DNA of 64,000 bases from the NCBI GenBank assembly GCA_002368545.1, contig MTSC01000003.1:682001-746000 (forward strand), in the 5' to 3' direction. This DNA is from Ramichloridium luteum (taxonomy: Eukaryota > Ascomycota > Dothideomycetes > Mycosphaerellales > Dissoconiaceae). The position numbers were made by a program, and so were the translations under genes. Shown here piece after piece: positions 1-11,543 of this stretch. The notes under the pieces were generated by a model, which saw only the letters and a program-made list of their open reading frames with translations, did no database searches and was not told where the DNA came from. Position 1 is the stretch's first letter. The number at the start of each line of letters is the position of its first letter.

Positions 1-2740
1 CGTTCGCCGCCAGTCGGTCCACACCGCGAGGCCTTAAGAGAAGCCGCGATGGTAGAATACGTGAGAGCAGCGGCTTGGAAGCTATTGCTCGCGGGATGAC
101 CAGTCGCAGCAAGCCGGCACCACTGGTCGAGCGTGACGATGTCGTGGTGGGAAGCGAGGACTTCACGTCTAAGCTGGACGACAATGTGCGAGATCAGCTC
201 GTGCACGATGATGCCAGCCTGGCGGATTCTTGTGCGCAGCTGACCGACCTCTGGAGCCGGTACAGTGATCCCACAACCAAACCAGGAACCCTTGGACCGG
301 CTTCCAATGAGGCGTTCACAAAGGCGAACTATCTGGCGACACTCCTACTCCAATTACATTACCCTCACGCATCGGCGCCGCCTAAGAATCCCTCGAGACA
401 AAATCGCCATGCTCTCGTGTCACGAGCACAACGAAGTGTTCCGATTCCCCAAGCATTGCTCAAATGGCTCGACACGTACCACATGCCCTTCCCGGACGAC
501 TTCGACACTGTACACCTGAACCAGCCAAGCCCTTCGGCGCATGAATCATTTTGGGACTTGGTCTTCGCATCAGCACTGCGCGGTAAATTGGACCGTGTTG
601 TTCGCTTGCTTAAAGATGCAGGGTGGAACCATGCTTACACGGCGTTGGAGGACGGTTCGATGACGGCTGGATACACTGGGCAACAGCTTCAGAATACAGA
701 AGAGGTTGCTGATCATGCTATCAGAGTCATCGAGTCCTGCCCTGCTGTGCAGTATGCGGACTGGGATGTGAAGAACTCAGACTGGACCGCCTTCCGACAA
801 CGGGTCCAGCTAGTATTGGACGAATTGGAGATGGTCGCAGGTGGTGGAAGTGAATCGCGATCTGGCAACATGTTCCGGCAGAGTATGGAGCAGTCTGGCA
901 TGAGTCTCTCCACTGCTAGTCGCCGTGCTGAGAGCCGCGTGCCGTGGGGCATCTACGAAAACTTGTCGCTTCTGTATAAGCTGCTGCTTGGATCCCTGGA
1001 TGACGTTCTTCTCACATCGCAAGACTGGCTCGAAGCATCAATATATCTAACCGTCTGGTGGGACGGCTCCGACGATCGGTCTCAGGATGTAGGTTCCAAT
1101 AAGGCCGGCTTGAGAAAGAGCGTTTCCCAAAAGCCTCGCGAAGTGGATGTCTCGACCCTGGCCGCCTATCGCGCTCGATTGGCGGATGTTTTCACACTGG
1201 TGACGGACCAGCCGGACGATGCCGTCTTCAACGTCAACACGATGGACGTCGTCGAAGTCGGCATCGCATGCATCATGGAAGATAACGTCGGAAGTGTGGT
1301 CAGCATTTTGCGGACGCTGAGCATGCCGGTCGCTGTCTCCGTGGTGGAGATCGCTTCGATCGGCGGCTGGCTTCCGCTCGCACGTCCCCGAAGCCGCGGG
1401 CACTTGCTGGGACAGGGGTTCTCTAAGGAAGATCTTCTTGTTCTCTCGCATGGGCCGGTGCAAGAGAGTCCGCAAGACATCGATCGCGATCTGCTGATGG
1501 GTGAATACGCGGACTTGTTGGCTGAAAAACCTCATGTACGAATCCTTCTTTAATACTTACCGTGACTACAGTAACTGACTCGTTCACAGATCAACGACAA
1601 AGAGGGTTGGGAATTGGCCATCGCGGTCCTTAGCCGACTCGACGATGCAAACAAGTCAACGCGGCAAATGAGCTCGCTCTTGGACAAAGTCTCACTTGCA
1701 GATGAGGCCAGCGTGAATAAAGTGCTCAACGTGTGCGACAGTCTAGATTTGGTTGACCAACGAAAAGGCATCGCAGAGGTACGTCCAAGCGAGCGCGGTG
1801 CTGCTTCAATTGTGCATATGACTAATGATCAATGCAGCGATACGCGGATGATCTCGCCGAGAACAACTCCCAGGACTACGGTGCGGCGCTCGTGTATTAT
1901 GCGCGCGCCCATACCGTAGCCAAACTACGCAAGACGCTCGAACTTCTGACATCTTTGAGCTTATTGCACTCTGTGGCCATGCCCACTTCCGAGCTCATTG
2001 ACGATCGGCTGCGAGGCCTGATCAGCAAAGACCGACCAGCGCTGCGTGAGCTGGCGCAAGTCGACCTCGAAGCCGCTACGCTGTTGTCATCGCACCTCAG
2101 TGGATATGCTACACTCCGAAGATTCTACGATCTCCGTGACCAAGACGTGGAAGGCGCTCACGTTCTGTCCAAGAATGCACGGCCTCTCAAGCCGCTCGAG
2201 CGAAGACGTCAAGCGGCCACGGCGCTGTTCGGCGTCATCAAGAGCTCTGCAGATTGCATTCCCGGAGGACTCTATGATCGTGAGGCGGAATCAGTCGTCT
2301 CCGTTGAAGGCCTTCTGGTGCTTTTTGGCGAAGCACTCCCATTGCTCGGCCAGAAGCAACGCATTTTTACAGAGCAGCAAGTATTCGCACTGATCGGCAT
2401 CGTGGAAGACTACGCCGCGGCTCCCGCGCGCATCCATGAGAACGCGAACAGCTTGCTGTCGGCTAGCCTGGCCGCCTACCTGGATGCTACCGGTGCTGGA
2501 CCGAAATCCAAGCCGGACCTCAGCGCCAGCAGTAGCTGGGATCTGATCGCTTCGCAATCTCTGATGGTACAAAGTCAAGAAGGAAGCACGAAGGCCGAGA
2601 TTAAACGTGCGTGGGATTGGCGCAAGGGACTGATCGCGGTCAAGGGTGCCAAAGCCGGCGATTCGGAGGTCGTGGCATTGCTGAGGGAAGCGCTGGCGCG
2701 TGAAGTTGCGGCTGGTTGGGGTGGCTTGTTAAATTGGTAA
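1..2740 (+). CDS. nup85: Nucleoporin Nup85, 5' partial
   Basis: Structural scaffold protein of the Y-shaped (Nup84/Nup107) subcomplex of the nuclear pore. Exons are <1..1535, 1590..1778 and 1838..2740, with introns of 54 and 59 nt (GTACGA...CAG, GTACGT...CAG), both phase 0. The first in-frame ATG is at 96, giving about 843 residues, but the frame is open to the window edge. The residues just before that ATG (AIARG) still look like the conserved family segment, so the true start and probably upstream exons lie outside the window. Recognition rests on HESFWDLVFASALRGKL followed by a KDAGW motif, QPSPSAHESFW, and the long all-helical C-terminal half. The stop TAA is at 2738-2740. Known family role; no unusual residues seen. 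The 3' neighbour is convergent. Confidence 0.93.
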
Positions 2741-3078
2741 TGGCCAACACGCTTTGTTATCCGCTTGTCGAGCATGCCACATTGTATGAATATCATAGAA
2801 CGCTATTCGAGGACGTATCAATACCACTTTGCTGCCGACGGCGCCACACGAAAGTTTGGAGCCGTTGGTTATCGACATTCTGCCATCACACCTGCCCTTC
2901 CTTACACTTCTCCAGCGTCATCAACCTATCCGAGTGCGAAAGTACGTCCAGCGAACATGTTGACGCTTGGGGGACTGGTCGGGGATGGATTTTTGGTTGA
3001 GATTGAAGCTGAAGCGGTTGTAGGCCATGGTGAGATTGTTACGGTATCATGATCATCATATCTAATTCGCCGTGGGCT
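2741..3078. other. Intergenic, convergent 3' ends
   Basis: Space between the convergent ends of nup85 and the Pmp3-like gene. It presumably holds both 3' UTRs. A 95-codon open frame here (2765-3052) resembles nothing I know and I do not call it. Confidence 0.6.
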
Positions 3079-3602
3079 TCAATGGTAGCGCGAGCTCCGA
3101 GACGGATATGCGGCAGAATGTCGACTATGCCGCGAAGAGACCGGTCGGATCAACGTCTCATCTTGCCCCGGCATGCCACCGCTGCTCCACTTTTCGTCGT
3201 CCCTGTAGCCGCTATACCGACGATTGGTCCTTCTCGAAGGTCCGTACTCTTTGCGCCACAGCCGATCGACCTCTGCCTGGCTAGCTCCACCTCGGAGAAC
3301 GTATTCCGAGTCGATCATCGTCTTCGGACCGCCGGGATACCGACCTTTCTTGACCTGTAGCTACCCGTTAGCATCTTGTATTTCGAGTTCCACCAAAATG
3401 TACTTCTGACCTTCGCGCGTCGGTGGAAGTATACACATGACAAGTAAAACCCGTGGATGTGACTGGGTAGGATGGCGAGGATGAAGAAGGCGCAGTTAAG
3501 AATACAGTCCCAGCCAGGACCGCACAACAACAAGACCGCGAGCGGTGGGAAAAGAATGTTGAGACAGGTCAGGAAGATGCGATATCCGAGGCCGCTCATC
3601 AT
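3079..3602 (-). CDS. Pmp3/UPF0057 family membrane protein with C-terminal tail
   Basis: Small membrane proteolipid of the Pmp3 (RCI2, stress-response) family. Yeast Pmp3 sits in the plasma membrane and affects cation homeostasis. Exons are 3411..3602 and 3079..3354 (minus strand), with a 56-nt intron (GTCAGA...CTACAG, phase 0), giving 155 residues. The ATG at 3602 is the first in frame. Two hydrophobic hairpin helices (about residues 7-27 and 32-55) carry the family pattern FPPLAVLLLCG...CILN...SHIHGFYL. The second exon encodes a hydrophilic tail of roughly 90 residues rich in Arg, Ser, Tyr and Gly, beginning KKGRYPGGPK. The usual GCGAD loop reads GPGWD and the usual PG before HIHG reads PS. 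Pmp3 itself is about 55 residues, so this is a long-tailed paralogue type seen in filamentous fungi. The exact role is unknown. Confidence 0.85.
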
Positions 3603-4427
3603 CTTGGGCGGCTGTTTCAACGAGTCGTGTTCATGAATACTTGAAGACTGATGTTGGTCCTCGAGGACTTCAATCGTTGACCGCCGAGAACTACAAAGGC
3701 AACCTACGAAATTCAACAGCGCGAATAAATATTTGGCACGAGCAGTACCTATCTATAATGGATATTCACATATACAGGTCTCGTTGGTCAAACGCATCGA
3801 TCTTCCAGCCAAGATTTTGGATCCTCAGTCATGCCTGCTATGAGATCATCGAGCAGCTATAGAGCTATAACAGTTCAGCGAGGTGGTAAGCAAAGCCGAC
3901 CTGTCATCAGGCTTGAACAGGGATTATGCTGCCTGTGCGACGGAGGCCAGCGAATCATCGTGATACTCGGGGTTTGGTCGTATGGAGCGTTGGCCTCAAA
4001 GTTGCAGTATAACAATGGTCTGCTATGATCGTAGCGCTTCAAAGCCAGCTAGACGGTCGTGAGTGAGCTAGAGATCAGGTTTCATCTCAAGACTGCCTGA
4101 CTGCACCGGTCTGATATTCGTCGATGCGCCTGGAAGCATCTGGCCAGGGTCCGAACAAGGCTTGCAAGCAAGTTGGAATTTCGCACCTGCGCCCGCACAG
4201 TCGCCCTGCTGGCATTTGGAGGGCGCGAGGGACCCCGAGGAATTGCCGACCCTGCCCACCAAGCCTGCGTCATCGGTGCTGGAAGCAATCATCGGCCACA
4301 TTCCGTGTACATTCAGGCCGCAACTACTGTCCTGCGCGTGGCGGTTTCAACATCTCTGTTGTCATTGGTTGTCAACTGATCTCTTTTTGCCTTCCACATA
4401 CATCGCACCTCGACGACAACAACCACG
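3603..4427. other. Divergent intergenic region (Pmp3-like / dsk2)
   Basis: Promoter-containing gap of 825 bp between divergent genes. The stretch just upstream of dsk2 (about 4330-4427) is pyrimidine-rich. No coding sequence or RNA gene is recognised. Confidence 0.55.
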
Positions 4428-5720
4428 ATGGCCGACGACAGCAACACGACCGGTGCGGGGGCGGACGAGAGCGAGCAGCAGATCACCTTCAACATCAAGT
4501 CCTCGTCCGATGCGAAGTACGTCCTGACGGTACCCGCCTCGTCGACGGTCGCCGACCTCAAGCAGAAGCTCTCGACGGAAGAGTATGCCGGCATCCCGGC
4601 CGAGCGGCAGCGCCTTATCTACAGCGGGCGTGTGCTGAAAGACCCAGACACCATCGGCGCTTGCAAGATCAAGGATGGAAACACAGTCCACCTCGTGAAG
4701 GGAGCGGAGAGCAATTCGCGCCAGAATCCGGCGAACCAAGGCGGTGCCGCGGTGCCGCCGGGTGCAGGACAACCAGCCTCGAACGTGCCCACCAACATCG
4801 CCGCAGGCACCGGCACGGGCAACCCGCTCGCCCAACTCACGGGCGCGCGCTACGCGGGCTTCCACGGCCTACCTGGCGCCGACACGTTCGGTGCTGACGG
4901 CGGCATGGGCGCACCGCCGAACCCGGAGCAGATGCTGCGGCTGCTGGACGACCCGAACTTCGCGCAGCAGATGAACGAGGCGATGAACAACCCGGCGGTG
5001 ATCGACATGCTGCGCAACAACCCGATGATCCGCAACAATCCACAGATGCGCGCCATGATCGAGAACCCGGAGCTGCGGCGGCTGATGATGAACCCGGACA
5101 TGATCCGCATGCAGATGCAGATGGAGCGCGCGATGGGCGGCGGGGGCGGCCTCAGCGGCCGGAACAACTTCCCGATGCCGGGGCAGACGGATACCACGCC
5201 GACGCCGGAGGGAGCACAGGCGAATGCGACAGGCGCCACTGGCGAGAGCAATCCTGCCGGCAGCCCGCCTCCAAACCCCTTCGCCGCGCTTTTCCCCGGC
5301 GCTGGCAATGCGAACGCAGCAGCAGGCACACCTGGTGCTGGCACGAACCAGGGTGCCAACGCGGCCAACCCCTTCGGAAGTCTCTTCGGCAGCCCACCGC
5401 CCTCAGGAAACGGCCAAGCGAACCCGATCCAAGCAATGGCACAACAGATGATGCAGAATCCGCAGATGATGCAGCAAATGGCGCAGATGCTGGGCGGTGG
5501 CGGCGGCGAGGGTGGGAACGCTTTCAACCCGTTCGGTGGCTTCGGTTCCGGCACGCCCGAGCCGGCCGACAACCGGCCACCGGAGGAGCGCTACGCGGAG
5601 CAACTGCGACAGTTGAACGACATGGGCTTTTTCGAGTTCGATCGAAACGTGCAAGCGCTGCGACGGAGTGGTGGCAGTGTGCAGGGTGCGATCGAGTATT
5701 TGCTCAGCAATCCGAGCTGA
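4428..5720 (+). CDS. dsk2: Ubiquilin, ubiquitin-domain shuttle protein Dsk2
   Basis: Shuttle factor that carries ubiquitinated proteins to the proteasome; also linked to ERAD and, in yeast, to spindle pole duplication. Single exon, 430 residues, in the usual range for fungal Dsk2. N-terminal ubiquitin-like domain is about residues 19-90 (ITFNIKSSSDAKYVLTV ... LIYSGRVLKD ... GNTVHLVKG). A central STI1-type region holds repeated Asn-Pro motifs (NNPAVIDMLRNNP, RNNPQMRAMIENP). A Gly/Pro/Asn-rich linker with a QMMQNPQMMQQM stretch follows. The C-terminal UBA domain (about 388-428) reads RQLNDMGFFEFDRNVQAL...AIEYLLSN. The ATG at 4428 directly precedes the UBL and an acidic leader. Long frames on the opposite strand here are shadows of its GC-rich codons. 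Confidence 0.96.
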   Translation: MADDSNTTGAGADESEQQITFNIKSSSDAKYVLTVPASSTVADLKQKLSTEEYAGIPAERQRLIYSGRVLKDPDTIGACKIKDGNTVHLVKGAESNSRQNPANQGGAAVPPGAGQPASNVPTNIAAGTGTGNPLAQLTGARYAGFHGLPGADTFGADGGMGAPPNPEQMLRLLDDPNFAQQMNEAMNNPAVIDMLRNNPMIRNNPQMRAMIENPELRRLMMNPDMIRMQMQMERAMGGGGGLSGRNNFPMPGQTDTTPTPEGAQANATGATGESNPAGSPPPNPFAALFPGAGNANAAAGTPGAGTNQGANAANPFGSLFGSPPPSGNGQANPIQAMAQQMMQNPQMMQQMAQMLGGGGGEGGNAFNPFGGFGSGTPEPADNRPPEERYAEQLRQLNDMGFFEFDRNVQALRRSGGSVQGAIEYLLSNPS

Positions 5721-8700
5721 GTAGACTGACTGCACGCCTGCTCGCTCGGTCTGGTCTTGTATTCAAAGGACTCTCCAGCCCTATCAGGATATCCTCATGT
5801 GCAAGCCAGACACTCCAGCCAGGATCAACACGAAATACCCAACCGCGAGACCGGTGGGATTTCCACCCTCGTTCTTTCCCACACTTCTATTCTTCAAGCA
5901 TGCAAAGCAAGCGCCGGCGTTGAGAGCGAGCGAGAGTTCAGCTGCAGCGAGTATTGGTCAAAACGAGGAGATGATGACAATGTAGCAAGGATAAATATTT
6001 TTACGGTCGTACTTATCGAGAGTCGGAGGCTACAAATTCAACGCGACATGCAAACGAGATCCATGCCGTAAAATCGAACACCACAGCGCGAGAATGAGCG
6101 TGCGTCCCTGTCCGTGAAGGGCGGTAAATGCTAGACGATTTCCCCCCAAAGACGAGTTCTCCCTGCTGTTTTCCTTTGCTTCTTCCGACTCAGCTTTGCT
6201 CCCAGACCTCCATGCCATGCTTCGCTGCCCCTGTGCTCCTGTCTGTGTCTGCCAGAAACAGCGGGTGCACTTCCATCTCCGGCATGTTCAGCGCCTCACG
6301 GTCGAGATACATACGCGCGTCACTAACGATGGACGTCGGCAAGCCCCTTTTGCACCGACACTACCGTCCGTTCGAAGATGAGCCGTGAAGTCGACGAGGT
6401 AGGTACCAGACCACACGGTCCGAAACCGAACGGTGATGAGAGGAAGGCCAGGGAGAAAACACATGGTCCGTGCCACTACCTTTCATTGGTGCCCCCGCGA
6501 ATGCCAGAGAAACTTCAAGAGACCGTTACGATACCGTTGTCACTTGGTTGTACTGTAGTGATTGTCTATGCCTGTCAAGGCTGGGGTGAAAAGCTTAGGG
6601 TTGCCCTCTACTGCACTCTCTTGCTCTCGACACCTCGTTCCGGGATACTTTCGATAGGTTACTACTATTTGTATCCATGTCCCTTAAGTGTTAGATGCTT
6701 AGCACTTCGACAAGTGACAAGCGGTGATTGCAGACTCACGTATTCCTAATGCATCCCTGCTTCCTTCAAAAGGCAAAATTGATGGGCACCTGACCGTGGG
6801 GTCCAATGGGACGTCTGGGGCACACAACAGTGCGCAAGCAGCACTGGACCTCCAGCCTTGGTTCCAACCCATGGACTTGAGGTAAACATGACTCGACTAC
6901 CCACCGCTGTCAGCAGCAGACAAGCATCCGTGACTGAATCAGTACAATCAGCGTGAGGTGAGGTAGCTCTAGTGCCGTCAATCCCCGCCAGCTGCACTCC
7001 GATGCAAGCCTCCCATTGCGATTCCAAACACACAGCCGGCCTGTGGCTCACGAGAGGCGTTGGTCGGAGACCTGGGGAGGCTTGATAGCCAGACCCTCAA
7101 GCCACCGCGCCACGCAGGGGCAATGTGCAGGAACTACCTATGCAGATGACAACACATCTGGGTTGCCTGTGTGGAAGGCTACTGATGATTGAGGGTTCGA
7201 GCCCCGAAATCACGCAGGTACACCCATACGATACAGTACTGGCCTACCTGTTTGTCACGACGAAGCCGAGAGCCGTGGGGGGTAGACTTTCGCGATGCTT
7301 TCGTCGGACGGGTGATGACACAACTCTATTGTCGACTTCCCGTCGGGTCCTCGCAATGAGGAGACGGGATGTACCGACTGAACGTCTCGACAAGGAGCCG
7401 ATCGTTGGAGCCCGCAAACCGAATCCGAATACAATATTCTAGTGCCTGAAGGGAAAGTGCTTACTGAGCTGTGATATCGCCAATGGTCTACCGGCCGGTG
7501 TATCACATTTCCAGCGGGCGCGATGAAAAGCATCCGTCTTTCCCGCTCGTAAGCTAGAAGCCAAGTGATCTCTGGCTCCCTCTTATACCTGTTAATGACT
7601 GAGTGCATTCTTCGACGAACCTGACGAGAAAAATAGCGTGAGATCTGAAGATCAACCCGCAAGCTCGCGGCGTGTTTCCCGTACAGCAGTGGATCCACTT
7701 GCCGTTCGCGAGCAGCTCGCTAGCAGGTCTCCACCACGATCGGTGGAAGGGGAGGGACCACGCGGAGAAGCGCGATACAAGTCTCACTGTCCACATGTTG
7801 CTGTTCCGGAACCTCGTTGCCGAAGTAAAACCATTCCGTATGTGAGTGGGGCAGACAAGCAGATGGCGCTCTAACCTCTCTCTCTCGGGGCGATTCGCGG
7901 TCTGAAAGACGCCCGCTGAGAGGGAACCTATGCGAGGGCGGCTTTCCGGGAGTGCATGAGCGTGATTGTGAAATTTGATGTTCTGCGTGTTCGCCGAACG
8001 ATCAATGAGACTGCTCATCTGATCGTGAACGTGACGTGATGCTTGGCGCGGAGCCATCGCCCGTGCAAGAACAATAGAGCGGGTTCAGTTTGATTGCTAC
8101 AAATCTCGTTCGGCCGCTCGGAAGATCACCAGCGAGCCACGGTGGCGTCAGTCCGACCCTCCAGCCCTCCAGCCCCGCGCCCGACGATGCTTCAACTGGT
8201 GACCTCACGCGCGATAACAAAGCAACGGTCGTGCGGGTGCACGGAGATGTCGTCCTGTCGACGGCGGGGGGCGTCGCTGGGGGCGGTGGCCTCGGGAGCA
8301 GTTATCATTGTTCGCGTGCTATCGCCAAACGTGCGCCAAGCCCGGCGTGCCGTCATTTTCGTTGGTGTTTCAGGTGGCGGCGCCACGGGAATTTGGTGGA
8401 GGAAATTCGAGCGAGCAGGCGGGCGCGAGAACGATATCGTCGGCGACTGTCAAGTGGTAGGTGGCAGGATGAGAGAAGTCGCGCGGCGGCTTTGGCTCGA
8501 CTGCATGCATGCAATGCACTGCAGTGCCGTGCAGGCCGACGGCACAGGAGTTCCGATGGCAAAAACTTACCGAGTACAGGGTGGGATGCACAGTTGGGCA
8601 GCAGCAGATCACCTGCGAGACTGAGTTGTGCTCAAAGGTAGTATTTGCCATTGATCATCCAAACTCTCCCGGGAACCAGAACTCTCTCATTGATCATCTG

Positions 8701-10024
8701 GTGTGCTGCTGCTGACGACAACCGGAACTTGCCGCCCAGTCTGGGCGGGTATGCACGGCGCAGGCATGGCAGCGGCATGGCAGTCTCCTCTGCGCGCGAC
8801 GGGACTCCTGGACTTTCGCTCTGCGCGTGTCCTGGCGCACACGTGCGCGCTGCCCGCCATCGCCGCTCCAGCCCGTTAGCCACCTGCGCCGCCGATGCGC
8901 GCTACCCTGCAGGGGGCCCAAGTGCGGCGGTGGGCGCCGCCACCAAGACCTGCCAGATCGACAGACTTTCGTGCCCGGAAAACAACACGATTGATTGCGC
9001 GAAACGGAGTGATGGGGTAGGTTACGGTAGTAAGGGAGTTGAGTTCGAGTCTATTGGGACCCCAGCCGAGCTTCTTCTTCTCTCTCTCCCCGCTCGGTGA
9101 GCAGGGTGGATGCACGAGTCATGAGGGGAAAGCGTTGGGTGGTCGGGTTGACGGTTGACAGTCAATACCGGTGAGACCGCGTAATGGCAACCACTTCCTC
9201 TGAGAGGCGGAGTCGGTAGGGCAGAATACTTGGACGTCGGGCGACGGATCACCGTCCATGCTCCTGAGCGACACGAGTAATGCTGCCGTTGATCCGACGC
9301 AGTCGTGCCAAACACGAAAAAGAAGCAATCTACACTTCGGTGCGCCCACCCGGCCCCAGACTCTGCCATCTGCCGGCCTGGGCGTGCGATCCTCCCACGG
9401 ATGCAACTGCAGAGTTACACCCAAGCAGGTGTCTCCAAGCTCTAGATCCATCCCCGTTCAAGGAGAGTTGGATAGGCAGATTGGGCGCTGTGGGTACGAA
9501 GTGGGAGACTCTGCGCGATCAGTGGCAGCCGGTGGCGTTTCGCCGCTGGCTTGGCCTGCAGTTCTGGCCCTTCAGTAAAGCCGGCGAACTAGGCCCTCGC
9601 TAGCTTCAGCCCTGTGGCAGATCGGCCCGCGCTGGGCCCACCACCTTACCTGGCCGACCAAGCGCGCAAGGCCTCTGCCGTCGTGTGGCCGCCAAGGGCC
9701 ACCTTAAAGAGTTGCCGTGCGCCGCCGTTTCTTCCGACGGGGGCAAGCAGCACTTCATCGGTCGCCGCGCGCATCATCACTACTCCAGTACGACTACCGC
9801 GGCACATCCATTCTCCCTTTGTGTGAATAATAAGATCCCGTCGGCTCGCACTGCCATACGTTACCTGTCAAAAGAGTTCTCATAAGCATAATTATCCTTC
9901 GACCTCTCGGCTCGACATCCTACAACAAGTCCCATACACACTACACCTCCAGATGTACCGTTGGATCTGAAATCAACCACTCTATCTCGCACGCCCATCT
10001 CGTGCAACTCCTCATCCCTCGACA
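5721..10024. other. 4.3 kb gene-free interval
   Basis: No frame in this stretch resembles a known family, and I could not splice any convincing gene from it. The open frames (up to 183 codons near 8090-8641) lie in GC-rich sequence and have shuffled-looking composition. A T-loop-like GGTTCGAGCCC at about 7195 lacks a matching acceptor stem. The last 100 bp or so before 10025 are CT-rich, as expected for a promoter/5' UTR. Lineage-specific or non-coding transcripts cannot be excluded. Confidence 0.5.
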
Positions 10025-10792
10025 ATGTTCGACGACAACTTCTCCTTCGGCGGCAGCGCCCGCTCCGCCTCCCTCGACTCCGCCGCCTCCTCCTCCGCGC
10101 CGACCTCACTCTCCCGCTCCGTCTCGCCCTGCTCCGAGCTGACCGCATACCCGCAACCGCAATTCACCGTCACGGACCTGGCCGCCACCTTCGGCCGCTC
10201 CCGGCTGCGGCACGAAGCACAAATCTGCTACGATCCCTGCGCCGCCTACGCCGCCACCGACGACGACGCCGGCTGGCAGCTCTCCGACGACGAGCCCGTC
10301 GTCGCGTCCATCGAGACCCGCCCCGCCGCCTCCGCCTCGCGCGCCGCCGCCCGCCACCCGCGGGCGCGCGCGCATTCCCCGACCCGCCGCGTCCAGCGCC
10401 AGTCGAACGGCCGGCTGCTGTGCTCGTCGGCGCACCACAAGGACATCGCCGCGTTGGTGTCCCGCATGGTGGCGCGCGGGGAGCAGTGCTCGGTGGCGGG
10501 CGCGCCGGGCGTCGGCGGCCGCAGCAGCGTTCTCGGCGAGGCGTCGGCGGTGGCCGTCGCGGGGCTGTTGGTGCCGTCGTCCGCGGCGGACGTCGACGAT
10601 GAGGGCTACGATAGCAGCGAGTACTTCGACCCGGCCCCGCGTTCGAGGCAGGCGAGCTCTGCCATGATGCAGCGGCATCGGCTCGAGTACCGTCGGTCGT
10701 CGGAGTTCAAGGCGACGACGGGCGCGTGTGTGAATAAGGCGATTCGGCTGCGGAAGGATCGCTCGCGCAGCAGGCGGAAGCCGGAGGCGTGA
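10025..10792 (+). CDS. Conserved fungal protein of unknown function
   Basis: Single-exon frame of 255 residues starting at the ATG at 10025. Codon use is strongly GC-biased (third positions mostly G or C), more so than most neighbours. I recognise a pattern shared with uncharacterised ascomycete proteins: an N-terminal Ser-rich stretch, FTVTDLAATFGRSRLR, an acidic GWQLSDDE patch, then RRVQRQSNGRLLCSSAHHKD followed by IAALVSRMV and a short QCSV motif. The C-terminus is basic (RLRKDRSRSRRKPE). No signal peptide, membrane segment or catalytic motif is visible. The composition suggests a largely disordered cytosolic or nuclear protein. Function is unknown; the conserved RLLCSSAHHKDIAALV block makes a real gene likely. 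Confidence 0.8.
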   Translation: MFDDNFSFGGSARSASLDSAASSSAPTSLSRSVSPCSELTAYPQPQFTVTDLAATFGRSRLRHEAQICYDPCAAYAATDDDAGWQLSDDEPVVASIETRPAASASRAAARHPRARAHSPTRRVQRQSNGRLLCSSAHHKDIAALVSRMVARGEQCSVAGAPGVGGRSSVLGEASAVAVAGLLVPSSAADVDDEGYDSSEYFDPAPRSRQASSAMMQRHRLEYRRSSEFKATTGACVNKAIRLRKDRSRSRRKPEA

Positions 10793-11543
10793 GGGCCTCA
10801 CTGTGAAGACTTTTGATTGGGATTTAGCGAAGGTGTTGGTGGCGCATTTTCTGTTGTTTGGTTGAGCGAGAGAACTATCATGAGAAACGACTATTGCACG
10901 GTGGGCCGCGCTGATGAGGAAGGCGGGTTCGGTTTTGGGTCAAAGGTAGAAGACCTTTGCTGTTGGGATGGGACGGAATGTATTATCAGACGCATACAAT
11001 CGATATACCCTGGTAACAAACGCACAGCTGGGGTGCGTACTGAAGGATTGCAAGACGCAAAATATTCCTGCATCAATTTCCCGTCGCATGTGAACAAAGT
11101 GAACGCATTTGATTTTTTGTCATACCTTCCAGAAGCATTGCGGCACAGCCGCAGTGTGAGTGCAGTCTTTGCAGATCGTGTTGGTGAACGCATGGGGTGT
11201 GCATCCTTCCGGCCGGCCGTTGCAGGACCTGCATGAAGACTGTGAGCTTGATTCGCCGAAACGTGCCACACCTGGAGAAGCTCGGTGCTTGTACTGTGTA
11301 TTCTTTTGAACTCCATGGCTGACTCAAAAATGATAGACTTATGTTCGCGAAGGGTGAATCATGGATCTTGCACAGAAAGTCGCTGGCAAAGATTGGCCTG
11401 CGCCGCACACTGTGAAGGCACCGCAGAACTGCGGTCTCACCAGCTCTGCCGAACGGATCGTCCATAAATGCTAGAATGCACATTTCAGGTCATGACTTAT
11501 GCTACCGTTTCCCAGTTTCCCCCCCGAGTTCTGACACCTCCAC
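10793..11543. other. Intergenic, convergent 3' ends
   Basis: Gap between two convergent genes, presumably holding both 3' UTRs. The open frames (up to 141 codons) match nothing recognisable. Confidence 0.55.

Noticed and set aside
4850..5572. 240-codon minus-strand frame rich in Pro, Cys and Ile
   Set aside because: Antisense shadow of dsk2; composition mirrors its Met/Gln/Asn/Gly repeats.
7180..7215. Possible tRNA T-loop (GGTTCGAGCCC)
   Set aside because: Only three of five T-stem pairs form and no matching acceptor or anticodon arm lies upstream.
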